Of a stretch of DNA of 5,319 nucleotides, positions 1 through 5,319 are shown one piece after another; positions within the stretch are counted from its first letter, which is position 1, and each line of letters starts with the position of its first letter. The translations under genes and the position numbers were made by a program. Under the pieces are notes generated by a model that was not told the DNA's origin, ran no database searches, and was given only the letters and a program-made list of their open reading frames with translations. This stretch comes from Bacteroidales bacterium (GTDB lineage: Bacteria > Bacteroidota > Bacteroidia > Bacteroidales > VadinHA17), in assembly GCA_016936695.1 (NCBI GenBank), contig JAFGXK010000051.1, forward strand, positions 1-5,319, in the 5' to 3' direction.

Positions 1-380
1 TCGCTCTTCTGGAATATCCCGGAGCTAAATTGATGTATCTTTCAGATAGAAAATATGATGAGGTGCCATATTATCTGAATGCCGCTGATGTACTGCTTCT
101 CACTTCGGAATGGGAAGGTAGTCCCAATGTGATCAAGGAGGCAATGGCCTGCAATTGCCCCTTTGTCTCTACTGATGTTGGCGATGTCAGGTGGCTGTCA
201 GAGGGGGTGAAAGGTTGTTTTCTCACTTCATCTGACCCCTACGATATTGCGGCAGGGATAAAGGAGGCGCTGGATCCCGGAGGCAGGAGCGAAGGAAGAG
301 AGAGGATCATCAGCCTGGGGCTTGACTCAGGCTCTGTTGCAATGAAAATAAAGTCTGTTTATGAACGGGTCATTGCCTGA
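1..380 (+). CDS. Glycosyltransferase, GT4-like, C-terminal part (5' end outside window)
   Basis: This is the C-terminal roughly 126 residues of a GT-B glycosyltransferase of the GT4 (Glycos_transf_1) type. The frame is open from base 3 to the TGA at 378-380. The TTG at 30 is not a credible start, because coding sequence continues upstream of it. The family signature is the nucleotide-sugar-binding segment: a NAADVLLLTS strand-helix, then the E-x7-E motif EGSPNVIKE (114-140), then EAMACNCPFVSTDVGD. The two glutamates bracket the donor sugar nucleotide in this family. Enzymes of this type move a sugar from a nucleotide donor to a lipid-linked or glycan acceptor at the cytoplasmic face of the membrane. 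Its end overlaps the next gene by 20 bases, which suggests co-transcription. Donor and acceptor cannot be read from this fragment. I am sure of the family but not of the substrate. Confidence 0.9.
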   Translation, partial: ALLEYPGAKLMYLSDRKYDEVPYYLNAADVLLLTSEWEGSPNVIKEAMACNCPFVSTDVGDVRWLSEGVKGCFLTSSDPYDIAAGIKEALDPGGRSEGRERIISLGLDSGSVAMKIKSVYERVIA

Positions 381-1518
381 CAGCACCATGGGTGCAATAG
401 TACTGGGCGGGCATGTGCAGGCGCTGGGCATTGTCAGGATTCTGGGAAGAAGAGGGATTTCCTCAGTGGTCATTGACGAAACCGGCAGGTGCATTGCGCG
501 CCGGTCAAAATATTGCGAGGCGTTTCACAGGGTCAGCAATGATAAGCTTGAGTCCTTTCTGGCCGGAGAGATGTGCAGCACAAAATACCGGGGCCGGGTT
601 ATCTTCCCGACCAATGATTTTCATGTAAGGATACTCTCAAGGTTGAGAGAAGGACTGAGCAGGTATTACAGACTGAGTACCGATGTCCCTGATGTGATTG
701 ACCTGTTTTACAATAAAATAAATACATACAGGCTGGCCGGCCGGGCCGGAGTTCCAATTCCTCTTTCCTTCTTCCCTGACAGACCGGAGGACCTTGATGA
801 TCCGGAGATACCTTTCCCCTGTATCGTCAAGCCGGCGGTGATGTATGATTTTTACAGGAAAACAGGGAGGAAAGTCTTTTTGTCCAATGACCGCAAGGAA
901 CTCAGGCAGGCATATGCCAGGGCTCTGCGGGTTATCCCGGCATCCGAGATCATTATCCAGGAGGTGATCCCCGGTGAGGGGCCCGACCAGTTCTCGGCAT
1001 GTTTTCTTTACATCGGAGGCCGCAGTTATGTTAAACTGACAGCCTGCCGTATGAGGCAGCATCCGCTTGACTTCGGCAATGCCACCACTTATGCTGAAGT
1101 TTCTGATGCCGCAGTGCCGGAAGAATATGGAGAGCGTCTCCTGAATGCTGCCGGATACAACGGATTATGTGAGGTGGAATTCAAAAGGGATCCGAGAGAC
1201 GGAGTCTTCAAACTGCTGGAGGTTAACCCACGCACCTGGAAATGGCACATTATTGCAGAAAAATCCGGAACCCCCTTTATCCCTCTATGGTTTGATTACC
1301 TAAGAGGCTTACCGGTTGAACCCGTTGAAGGATTCAAAATGGCTTCATTCTGTCATCAGGCAACTGACATTCCGGTCAGGCTGGCACTTTTATTCCGGGG
1401 TGCAAACTACTGGAACAGAAAAATACGCCCTGTCCAGAATGCCGTATGGTCATCGGATGATCCGGCTCCGTGGTTTTATGAAAAGCTTTATCTTCCTGAT
1501 TTCATTATTAACCGATAG
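361..1518 (+). CDS. ATP-grasp carboxylate-amine ligase (COG3919-like)
   Basis: A 385-residue ATP-grasp protein, a class that activates a carboxylate as an acyl-phosphate and joins it to an amine or thiol. The N-terminal pre-ATP-grasp part carries a nucleotide-fold-like start (IVLGGHVQALGIVRILGRRG, residues 13-32). The ATP-binding lysine lies in CIVKPAV (K157), and the hinge region is IIIQEVIPGEGPDQ (197-210). The Mg/ATP-binding end is CEVEFKRD (E271, E273) followed by LLEVNPRTW (E287, N289, R291), so the catalytic set looks complete. The layout resembles the predicted carboligases and D-aspartate-ligase-like proteins found in polysaccharide clusters, but I cannot name the substrate. The start is uncertain. 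ATG 361 overlaps the glycosyltransferase end by 20 bases; ATG 388 (residue 10) lies 7 bases after that gene's stop and begins just before the conserved strand. Neither has a clear Shine-Dalgarno. The stop TAG directly abuts the next ATG. Confidence 0.88.
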   Translation: MNGSLPDSTMGAIVLGGHVQALGIVRILGRRGISSVVIDETGRCIARRSKYCEAFHRVSNDKLESFLAGEMCSTKYRGRVIFPTNDFHVRILSRLREGLSRYYRLSTDVPDVIDLFYNKINTYRLAGRAGVPIPLSFFPDRPEDLDDPEIPFPCIVKPAVMYDFYRKTGRKVFLSNDRKELRQAYARALRVIPASEIIIQEVIPGEGPDQFSACFLYIGGRSYVKLTACRMRQHPLDFGNATTYAEVSDAAVPEEYGERLLNAAGYNGLCEVEFKRDPRDGVFKLLEVNPRTWKWHIIAEKSGTPFIPLWFDYLRGLPVEPVEGFKMASFCHQATDIPVRLALLFRGANYWNRKIRPVQNAVWSSDDPAPWFYEKLYLPDFIINR

Positions 1519-2346
1519 ATGCATCAGATTCTCATTGTTCTTATTTTCCTGGCGGCCTCTCTCGTATGCAGTACCCTGCTGTATGCCTGGTTGCGTCACA
1601 AGACAAAGATCGGTGTCAGGTATCTTTATCTTGACAATCCCGTCGCAGCAACATTGTCGGCACTGATCGCCTACCTGGTTTACAGGTTGCAGGAGAGCCC
1701 GGGATACATGTTACCTGCCGTGGTGCTTGTAGCATGTGTAGGGGGTATTGCCTTCCTGCTCACCATGATCCGCTTCTGGAGAACACCGCGAAGGAGAGTG
1801 TCTGCCGGGCCCGGCCAGGTAGTGTCACCTGCTGACGGGAACATTATCTATATAAAGGAACTCAAAAACGGAGAGTGTCCGGTGTCGGTCAAGCTGCACA
1901 GGTTCTCGAAGCTTGAGGAGCTGGTCAAAACACCGTTGTTAAACGGGCAGGGTTTGCATATAGGCATTAACATGACACCTTTTGATGTTCACAAAAACTG
2001 TGCTCCGATCTCAGGCAAAATAATTCTGAACCAGCATTATAAAGGGAAATTCTTTTCATTGAAGGATTTCAGATCACAGACGGATAATGAGAGGAATACC
2101 TACATCATCAGGAATGATGAGCTGGAGGTGGGGATAGTGCAGATAGCATCCAGGATGGTGAGGAGGATAGATTCATATGTGAGGACAGGTGATGATGTTA
2201 AGCAGGGTGAGTGGATAGGCATGATCCGTTTCGGAAGCCAGGTTGACGTCATTCTTCCGGCCGGTTACAGGGCTGCGGTCAGAATAGGTGAGCAGGTATA
2301 TGCAGCAAAGACAATTTTAGCCAGCCAGGATGAGGGTACTTATTGA
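1519..2346 (+). CDS. Phosphatidylserine decarboxylase-family pyruvoyl enzyme, membrane-anchored
   Basis: A 275-residue Psd-family protein. Hydrophobic segments at about residues 3-25, 43-57 and 65-86 predict an N-terminal membrane anchor, followed by FWRTPRR (87-92), the counterpart of the family's FFRDPxR. The family's Asp-His-Ser residues for self-cleavage and catalysis are all present: D106 in SPADG, H158 in MTPFDVHKN, and S240 in RFGSQVD. Self-cleavage between G239 and S240 would give a membrane-bound beta chain and a 36-residue alpha chain whose Ser becomes the pyruvoyl group. In the classical reaction phosphatidylserine gives phosphatidylethanolamine and CO2 at the inner membrane. The FGSxVD form matches the short bacterial/archaeal-type enzymes rather than the LGST form of E. 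coli Psd. It appears longer than typical short enzymes because of the extra leading helix. The start ATG follows the upstream TAG with no gap. Its setting among glycan genes makes a non-housekeeping substrate possible, but this is inference. Confidence 0.88.
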   Translation: MHQILIVLIFLAASLVCSTLLYAWLRHKTKIGVRYLYLDNPVAATLSALIAYLVYRLQESPGYMLPAVVLVACVGGIAFLLTMIRFWRTPRRRVSAGPGQVVSPADGNIIYIKELKNGECPVSVKLHRFSKLEELVKTPLLNGQGLHIGINMTPFDVHKNCAPISGKIILNQHYKGKFFSLKDFRSQTDNERNTYIIRNDELEVGIVQIASRMVRRIDSYVRTGDDVKQGEWIGMIRFGSQVDVILPAGYRAAVRIGEQVYAAKTILASQDEGTY

Positions 2347-3439
2347 CATAGGCCATCCTGCCCATGTTCATCTCTTTCGCCATTTCTATCATGAGATGAA
2401 GCATAGAGGGCATTGTATTACCGTTACCGTGAAGGAGATAGCCTCTGCAAAGCAGTTGCTCGAATTATACGGAATACCTTACGTTACTCTCGGATCAAAG
2501 TCTGACAGCCTTCTCAGGAAGGGCATAAACCAGGTTTTGTATAATATTCGCATGCTAAGGCTTGTCCGGAGGGAGAAAGCTGAATTGGGTTTTGGGTCAA
2601 CACCTACCATTGCACATGTGTCGAGACTTTCGAAGATGAAGTCAGTGATGCTTGATGATGATGATGATGCCGTGGAGCCGCTGATGAAAGCTTTTGGGCA
2701 CCCCTTTACCGATCTGATTGTATCGCCTGATTCACTCAGGGGCAGCAGAAGAAAAAGAAACACCCTCTTTTATCCGGGTTACCATGAGCTTGCATATCTT
2801 CACCCTAACTGGTTCACTCCTGATCCCGGAGTACCTGCGGAAGCCGGACTGGCACCCGGTGAGCCTTACTTCATCCTCAGGTTCAATGCTTTCAAAGCGC
2901 ATCATGATAAGAGTGCCGCCGGTCTCAGTCCGGAACAGAAGCTGCAGCTTGTCAGGCTGCTTGAGGGCTACGGGAGAGTGATCATTACAACAGAAAAGGA
3001 GATGCCGCCTGAGTTAATGCATTACAGACTGTCAGTCTCCCCGGAAAAGATTCATTCCCTTATGTTTTATTCAACTGCTTTCATCGGTGACAGTCAGACT
3101 ATGGCTTCCGAGGCAGCCATTCTGGGGGTGCCGTCACTCAGATGCAATACTTTTGCGGGCCGGCTCTCATATCTTGAAGAAGAGGAGAATAAGTATGGCC
3201 TTACGTTTGCATTCAGGCCCGAGCATTTTGAAGGCCTTACAGCCAGGCTGAAAGAACTTCTTGCCAACCCGGCACTGAAGGAAGAGTGGCAGAAACGGCG
3301 TATGGCAATGCTTGCAGATAAGATTGATGTAACAGCTTTCCTGGTGTGGCTCGCCGAGGGCTATCCCGGCAGTGCCGAAGCTGCCATTAAAGACCCGGAC
3401 AGCCTGAAGCAATTCAGGAATCCCTCCGTCACCAGTTAG
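2330..3439 (+). CDS. DUF354 (COG1817) GT-B-like predicted glycosyltransferase
   Basis: A 369-residue protein that looks like a full-length DUF354 member. The N-terminus MRVLIDIGHPAHVHLFRHF is the family's opening, which fixes the start at 2330 even though it lies 17 bases inside the upstream gene. Other recognisable parts are GFGSTPTIAHVSRL (87-100), a Rossmann-like strand VMLDDDDDA (106-114), the TDLIVSPDSL segment (127-136), FYPGYHELAYLHP (147-159), and the C-terminal GDSQTMASEAAILGVPSLR (253-271). That last stretch corresponds to the nucleotide-sugar-binding region of MurG- or epimerase-like GT-B folds. The family is predicted to be cytoplasmic and glycosyltransferase-like and is common in surface polysaccharide loci; no specific reaction is established that I can name. 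The aspartate run (D109-D113) is encoded by five GAT codons. The tail after about residue 345 is polar and probably variable. It is the last gene of the tight four-gene run. Confidence 0.87.
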   Translation: MRVLIDIGHPAHVHLFRHFYHEMKHRGHCITVTVKEIASAKQLLELYGIPYVTLGSKSDSLLRKGINQVLYNIRMLRLVRREKAELGFGSTPTIAHVSRLSKMKSVMLDDDDDAVEPLMKAFGHPFTDLIVSPDSLRGSRRKRNTLFYPGYHELAYLHPNWFTPDPGVPAEAGLAPGEPYFILRFNAFKAHHDKSAAGLSPEQKLQLVRLLEGYGRVIITTEKEMPPELMHYRLSVSPEKIHSLMFYSTAFIGDSQTMASEAAILGVPSLRCNTFAGRLSYLEEEENKYGLTFAFRPEHFEGLTARLKELLANPALKEEWQKRRMAMLADKIDVTAFLVWLAEGYPGSAEAAIKDPDSLKQFRNPSVTS

Positions 3440-3504
3440 TGTGAAAGAAACAATCCGTTGAGTTAGGCGTTAAAGCATTCAAAAGAAACAGAAAGAGAGT
3501 AAAG
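3440..3504 (+). promoter_or_regulatory. Intergenic leader with purine-rich translation initiation region
   Basis: This 65-base gap separates the glycan genes from the secreted-protein gene. Its last 24 bases (3481-3504) are almost entirely A and G, ending in GAGAGTAAAG before the ATG at 3505. Such A-rich initiation regions are usual in Bacteroidota, where Shine-Dalgarno pairing is weak. A promoter could lie here, but I see no convincing TTTG / TAnnTTTG pair. I also see no hairpin terminating the upstream genes, so read-through from them is possible. Confidence 0.35.
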
Positions 3505-4740
3505 ATGAGAATTGCAGTTATACTACAGATGACATTTATTGTTCTGATTGCCGCGGTCGGGAAGATTCAGGCCCAGCCCGGAGCAGACATTCCGGATCCG
3601 GGAGAGGCATTGGCTGCGTTCCTGCCAAACCGCCACCCTGATGACAATACATATAAAAACTACTTTATTACCGACTCCGCCTGGCTTTACAGGTGGAATA
3701 TAACCACTTCCGACTGGGACCTGGACCAGGTTCAGTTTTACAGTTATACCAACGGAAGACTGACCGGACTGCTGACAAAGAATTACCAGACCGGGGCAAA
3801 TGTTGCCCTCTCTGAATACACATACAACAGCACTGGAAGTAGTGAGGCTTCTGTCAACTACACCTGGGCAGGATCATGGAGTCCGTCGACGCGGTATCTT
3901 AATGAATATGATTCACAGGGAAGAACGGTTTCCGTCAGACTTCAGAAGTGGGTAGATGGTCAATGGATGGAGGATAGACTGCAGCAAAATTATCGTTATG
4001 ATGCCTCCGGGAGGTTAACAGGATATGAGTCAATATTCTGGAGGAATAGTGCCTGGACTCTGCCCACAGTGATCGAGTTATCCTACAATCAGCTCGGGCA
4101 ACTTGAATATCATCTTGCCACAAGACCCGGCGGTAATATTGACTACCGTATGGTTTATTGGTACAATGAAAAGGGATTATTGACCCGGTTCTATACCCAA
4201 TATCCATCCGGCGACGGATGGAGCAATTGGAATCTGCGTTCATTCCAGTATAATCCATGCGGGGGAAGAAGCTCGCAGGAACAGTTTACGGGTGAAGGTC
4301 CTGACTGGATTCCTTCGACCAGGACTGTTTTCTTCACCTCATTCAATTTCGAATTGTTCCAGGGCAGGAAGCTCCCTGTCTGTCACAAAGGACATACAAT
4401 ATGGATACCGGTCCAGGCAGTCCCGGCCCACCTGGCGCATGGCGATTGCATTGGGGAATGCACAGATGAAAGAGACAAACCCTACGGTAATGATCAGAAA
4501 TCTTGTTTTACCCTCTATCCAAACCCGGCAAGGGAGAGATTCACGGTCAGGTTTGCAGATGATTGCAATTGCAGTGAGGTACGAATTGTTCTTAATGATT
4601 TTTCGGGGAATCTGGTCAGATCTTATTTTGTAAATGACAACTCTCCGCTGATCATTGAAAGAGGAAATCTGAAATCCGGTCACTATTTTGTAGGCATGGT
4701 GGGTCATGAGACATTCAGTCAGGCAATAATACTTGAATAG
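3505..4740 (+). CDS. Secreted T9SS cargo protein with YD-like repeats and C-terminal sorting domain
   Basis: A 411-residue exported protein of unknown function. Residues 1-23 form a Sec signal peptide: R2, a hydrophobic core at 4-18, and likely cleavage after IQA, leaving Q24. Residues 71-260 carry about seven YD-like repeats of 26-30 residues with the pattern W, about 10 residues, Y-x-Y-(D/N)-x3-G-(R/x)-L. Residues 293-319 form a Cys/His-rich module (C293, H294, H297, H309, H312, C315, C319). The last ~79 residues (333-411) are a T9SS type A sorting domain: LYPNPARERFTVRF, a LNDFSGNLV strand, NLKSGHYFVGMV and the terminal AIILE. The protein should therefore cross the outer membrane through the Por/T9SS machinery and end up on the surface or outside. 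No catalytic motif was seen; a binding or structural role is a guess. It probably forms its own transcription unit, ended by the hairpin at 4772. Confidence 0.9.
   Translation: MRIAVILQMTFIVLIAAVGKIQAQPGADIPDPGEALAAFLPNRHPDDNTYKNYFITDSAWLYRWNITTSDWDLDQVQFYSYTNGRLTGLLTKNYQTGANVALSEYTYNSTGSSEASVNYTWAGSWSPSTRYLNEYDSQGRTVSVRLQKWVDGQWMEDRLQQNYRYDASGRLTGYESIFWRNSAWTLPTVIELSYNQLGQLEYHLATRPGGNIDYRMVYWYNEKGLLTRFYTQYPSGDGWSNWNLRSFQYNPCGGRSSQEQFTGEGPDWIPSTRTVFFTSFNFELFQGRKLPVCHKGHTIWIPVQAVPAHLAHGDCIGECTDERDKPYGNDQKSCFTLYPNPARERFTVRFADDCNCSEVRIVLNDFSGNLVRSYFVNDNSPLIIERGNLKSGHYFVGMVGHETFSQAIILE
3715..4284 (+). repeat. Protein-level tandem YD-like repeats (about seven units)
   Basis: Within the secreted protein, the motif glycines fall at residues 84, 111, 139, 169, 198, 224 and 253, a spacing of 26-30. 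Most units have a Trp 13-15 residues before the glycine (W71, W125, W154, W184, W239), and a further W268 starts an incomplete last unit. Examples are YRYDASGRL, NEYDSQGRT, LSYNQLGQL and YWYNEKGLL. The units resemble the aromatic YD strands of RHS-type proteins and of many Bacteroidota T9SS cargo proteins. They are diverged at the DNA level, so the array looks old and should not recombine easily. Confidence 0.75.
4381..4461 (+). other. Cys/His-rich CHKGHTI...AHLAHGD module
   Basis: Residues 293-319 read CHKGHTIWIP, a short spacer AVPAHLAHGD, then CIGEC. Seven Cys/His residues fall in 27 positions (C293, H294, H297, H309, H312, C315, C319). I recognise this as a short module recurring near the C-termini of secreted Bacteroidota and other bacterial proteins, but I know no assigned function. 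The residue spacing would suit a metal site or disulfide knot; that is inference. Confidence 0.6.
4501..4737 (+). other. T9SS type A C-terminal sorting domain (Por secretion tail)
   Basis: Residues 333-411 of the secreted protein show the classic order: LYPNP (337-341) with following beta strand, a central LNDFSGNLVRSY strand, LKSGHYFVGMV (the L-x-x-G-x-Y step) and a short hydrophobic ending AIILE at the very C-terminus. In this family the domain directs passage through the T9SS translocon and is then usually cleaved off, with the protein attached to surface lipopolysaccharide or released. Cysteines at 334, 354 and 356 are uncommon for this domain. Confidence 0.9.
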
Positions 4741-4766
4741 AGACCAAGTATGCTGCTGTAAAACGG

Positions 4767-5319
4767 TTATGACGTCGTCAGGAATCCCTTGACGACGTTT
4801 TTTGTGTTCTGCCAGATCAGTTCATTTAACCAAGGAATAAGCCGGTTGTCCCAGCGCTGGGGATGTATGGTAATCATCATTACGGAAGGAAGGCCACCTG
4901 ATTCTACAGCCCTGATTATATCCGTAGTTGACCTGAAATAAGTCCTGCCTGCCTGGTATACATTATTACCGGCTTTTCCTTCGTCTTCTCCCATTCCGTA
5001 TTTTCTGTCCGGCATCACCCTGTCGCGGATGCTGTACTTCTCCCCATCCCATCTCCTTCCGGTATCAGTGAGATAGAGAACCTCCCTGAAGTCGATGTCA
5101 AGGTAGGGCTCTCCGCTGATACTGAAATCCCTGTAATCATATTTCTCCCACAGCTTTCTGTTGTCATATTTTGACAGCGGGCTGCCGTGCATGCATATCG
5201 TTTCAACGGGAACGAGCCGGCGGAGCTTTGCTAGGTTTTCCGAGAAGAGTGAGAGGGCCTTTTCGAAGTTTCCTCTCGCCACCGCCAGGTCTTCATAATG
5301 GTAGCCGATCTCATGACCA
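4767..5319 (-). CDS. Polysaccharide deacetylase-like (NodB-type) protein, C-terminal part (5' end outside window)
   Basis: The frame is open from the window edge down to the TAA at 4767-4769 and gives about 184 residues. The GTG at 5280-5282 is not a likely start, because conserved-looking sequence continues upstream of it (GHEIGYHYEDLAV). Signatures in order are HEIGYHYE (5292-5315), which fits NodB motif 2 with a metal-binding His; CMHGSPLSKYD (from 5195 down); FREVLYLTDTGRRWDG; and ITIHPQRW (ending at 4851), which fits the late HPxxW-type motif of carbohydrate esterase 4-like proteins. Such enzymes remove N- or O-acetyl groups from glycans, and relatives sit in Bacteroidota exopolysaccharide loci. 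The catalytic Asp of motif 1 would lie upstream, outside the window, so activity cannot be judged. It converges on the T9SS gene, with 26 bases between the two stop codons. Family assignment is moderately sure. Confidence 0.7.
   Translation of the reverse strand, partial: GHEIGYHYEDLAVARGNFEKALSLFSENLAKLRRLVPVETICMHGSPLSKYDNRKLWEKYDYRDFSISGEPYLDIDFREVLYLTDTGRRWDGEKYSIRDRVMPDRKYGMGEDEGKAGNNVYQAGRTYFRSTTDIIRAVESGGLPSVMMITIHPQRWDNRLIPWLNELIWQNTKNVVKGFLTTS
4772..4803 (+). terminator. Rho-independent terminator of the T9SS cargo gene
   Basis: A perfect 9-bp inverted repeat, ACGTCGTCA (4772-4780) and TGACGACGT (4790-4798), encloses a 9-base loop and runs straight into six T (4798-4803). It begins 32 bases after the stop at 4740. 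On the - strand the same hairpin is followed only by a four-T run further on (4760-4763), so termination in that direction should be weaker. The hairpin lies inside the last codons of the convergent deacetylase-like gene. Confidence 0.8.

Noticed and set aside
637..1062. 141-residue open frame on the - strand inside the ATP-grasp gene
   Set aside because: It lies opposite a clear conserved gene, and its translation shows no recognisable domain or signal. Antisense shadow of the coding strand.
1316..1666. + strand frame spanning the ATP-grasp / decarboxylase junction
   Set aside because: Out of frame with two well-supported genes that abut here; its composition and lack of motifs indicate a shadow.
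2479..2763. 94-residue - strand frame with a serine run in the DUF354 gene
   Set aside because: The serine run is simply the reverse reading of the GAT repeat. No independent support.
3440..3504. Possible Bacteroidota sigma-ABfr promoter (TTTG and TAnnTTTG)
   Set aside because: No matching pair with proper spacing was found. TTGAG near 3458 is a weak partial match only, so no promoter position is called.
4339..4707. 122-residue open frame on the - strand under the T9SS sorting domain
   Set aside because: Fully antisense to the Cys/His module and sorting domain, which are clearly real. No family features.
3505..4740. RHS/YD toxin or polymorphic toxin reading of the repeat protein
   Set aside because: It is too short for an RHS shell, has no self-cleaving RHS core motif and no C-terminal toxin domain; it ends in a T9SS sorting tail.
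1..5319. CRISPR array, tRNA, insertion sequence or phage genes
   Set aside because: No spaced direct repeats, cloverleaf-like segment, transposase motif or terminal inverted repeats were seen. Almost all of the window is accounted for by six protein genes.

Overview
The window reads as chromosomal DNA of a member of the Bacteroidota. The clearest evidence is a signal-peptide protein ending in a type IX secretion (T9SS) sorting domain, a system confined to that phylum and close relatives. The A-rich stretches or lack of obvious Shine-Dalgarno sequences before the starts fit as well. Genes are tightly packed and base composition looks even, so I see no sign of an inserted mobile element. No tRNA, rRNA, CRISPR array or insertion sequence was recognised.

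Layout. Bases 1-3439 (+ strand) hold four genes in a tight, probably co-transcribed run. They are the C-terminal end of a GT4-type glycosyltransferase (1-380), an ATP-grasp carboxylate-amine ligase (361-1518), a membrane-anchored phosphatidylserine-decarboxylase-family protein (1519-2346) and a DUF354 / COG1817 GT-B-like protein (2330-3439). Junctions are a 20-base overlap, a direct stop-start abutment and a 17-base overlap. A 65-base gap with an A/G-rich leader follows. Next comes a T9SS cargo protein (3505-4740) built from YD-like repeats, a compact Cys/His module and the sorting domain. A strong hairpin with a T-run (4772-4803) ends it. Converging from the right on the - strand is the 3' part of a polysaccharide-deacetylase-like gene (4767-5319, running out of the window).

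How the genes may work together. Glycosyltransferases, an ATP-grasp ligase and a deacetylase-like protein side by side suggest a surface-glycan (exopolysaccharide, capsule or glycolipid) locus. The unusual member is the complete pyruvoyl decarboxylase directly downstream of the ATP-grasp gene. It may be the housekeeping phosphatidylethanolamine enzyme placed here by chance. It could instead be a dedicated enzyme that decarboxylates an amino-acid or phosphoserine group on a glycan or lipid intermediate; that reading is inference. The T9SS protein is probably a separate transcription unit with no visible enzymatic motif.
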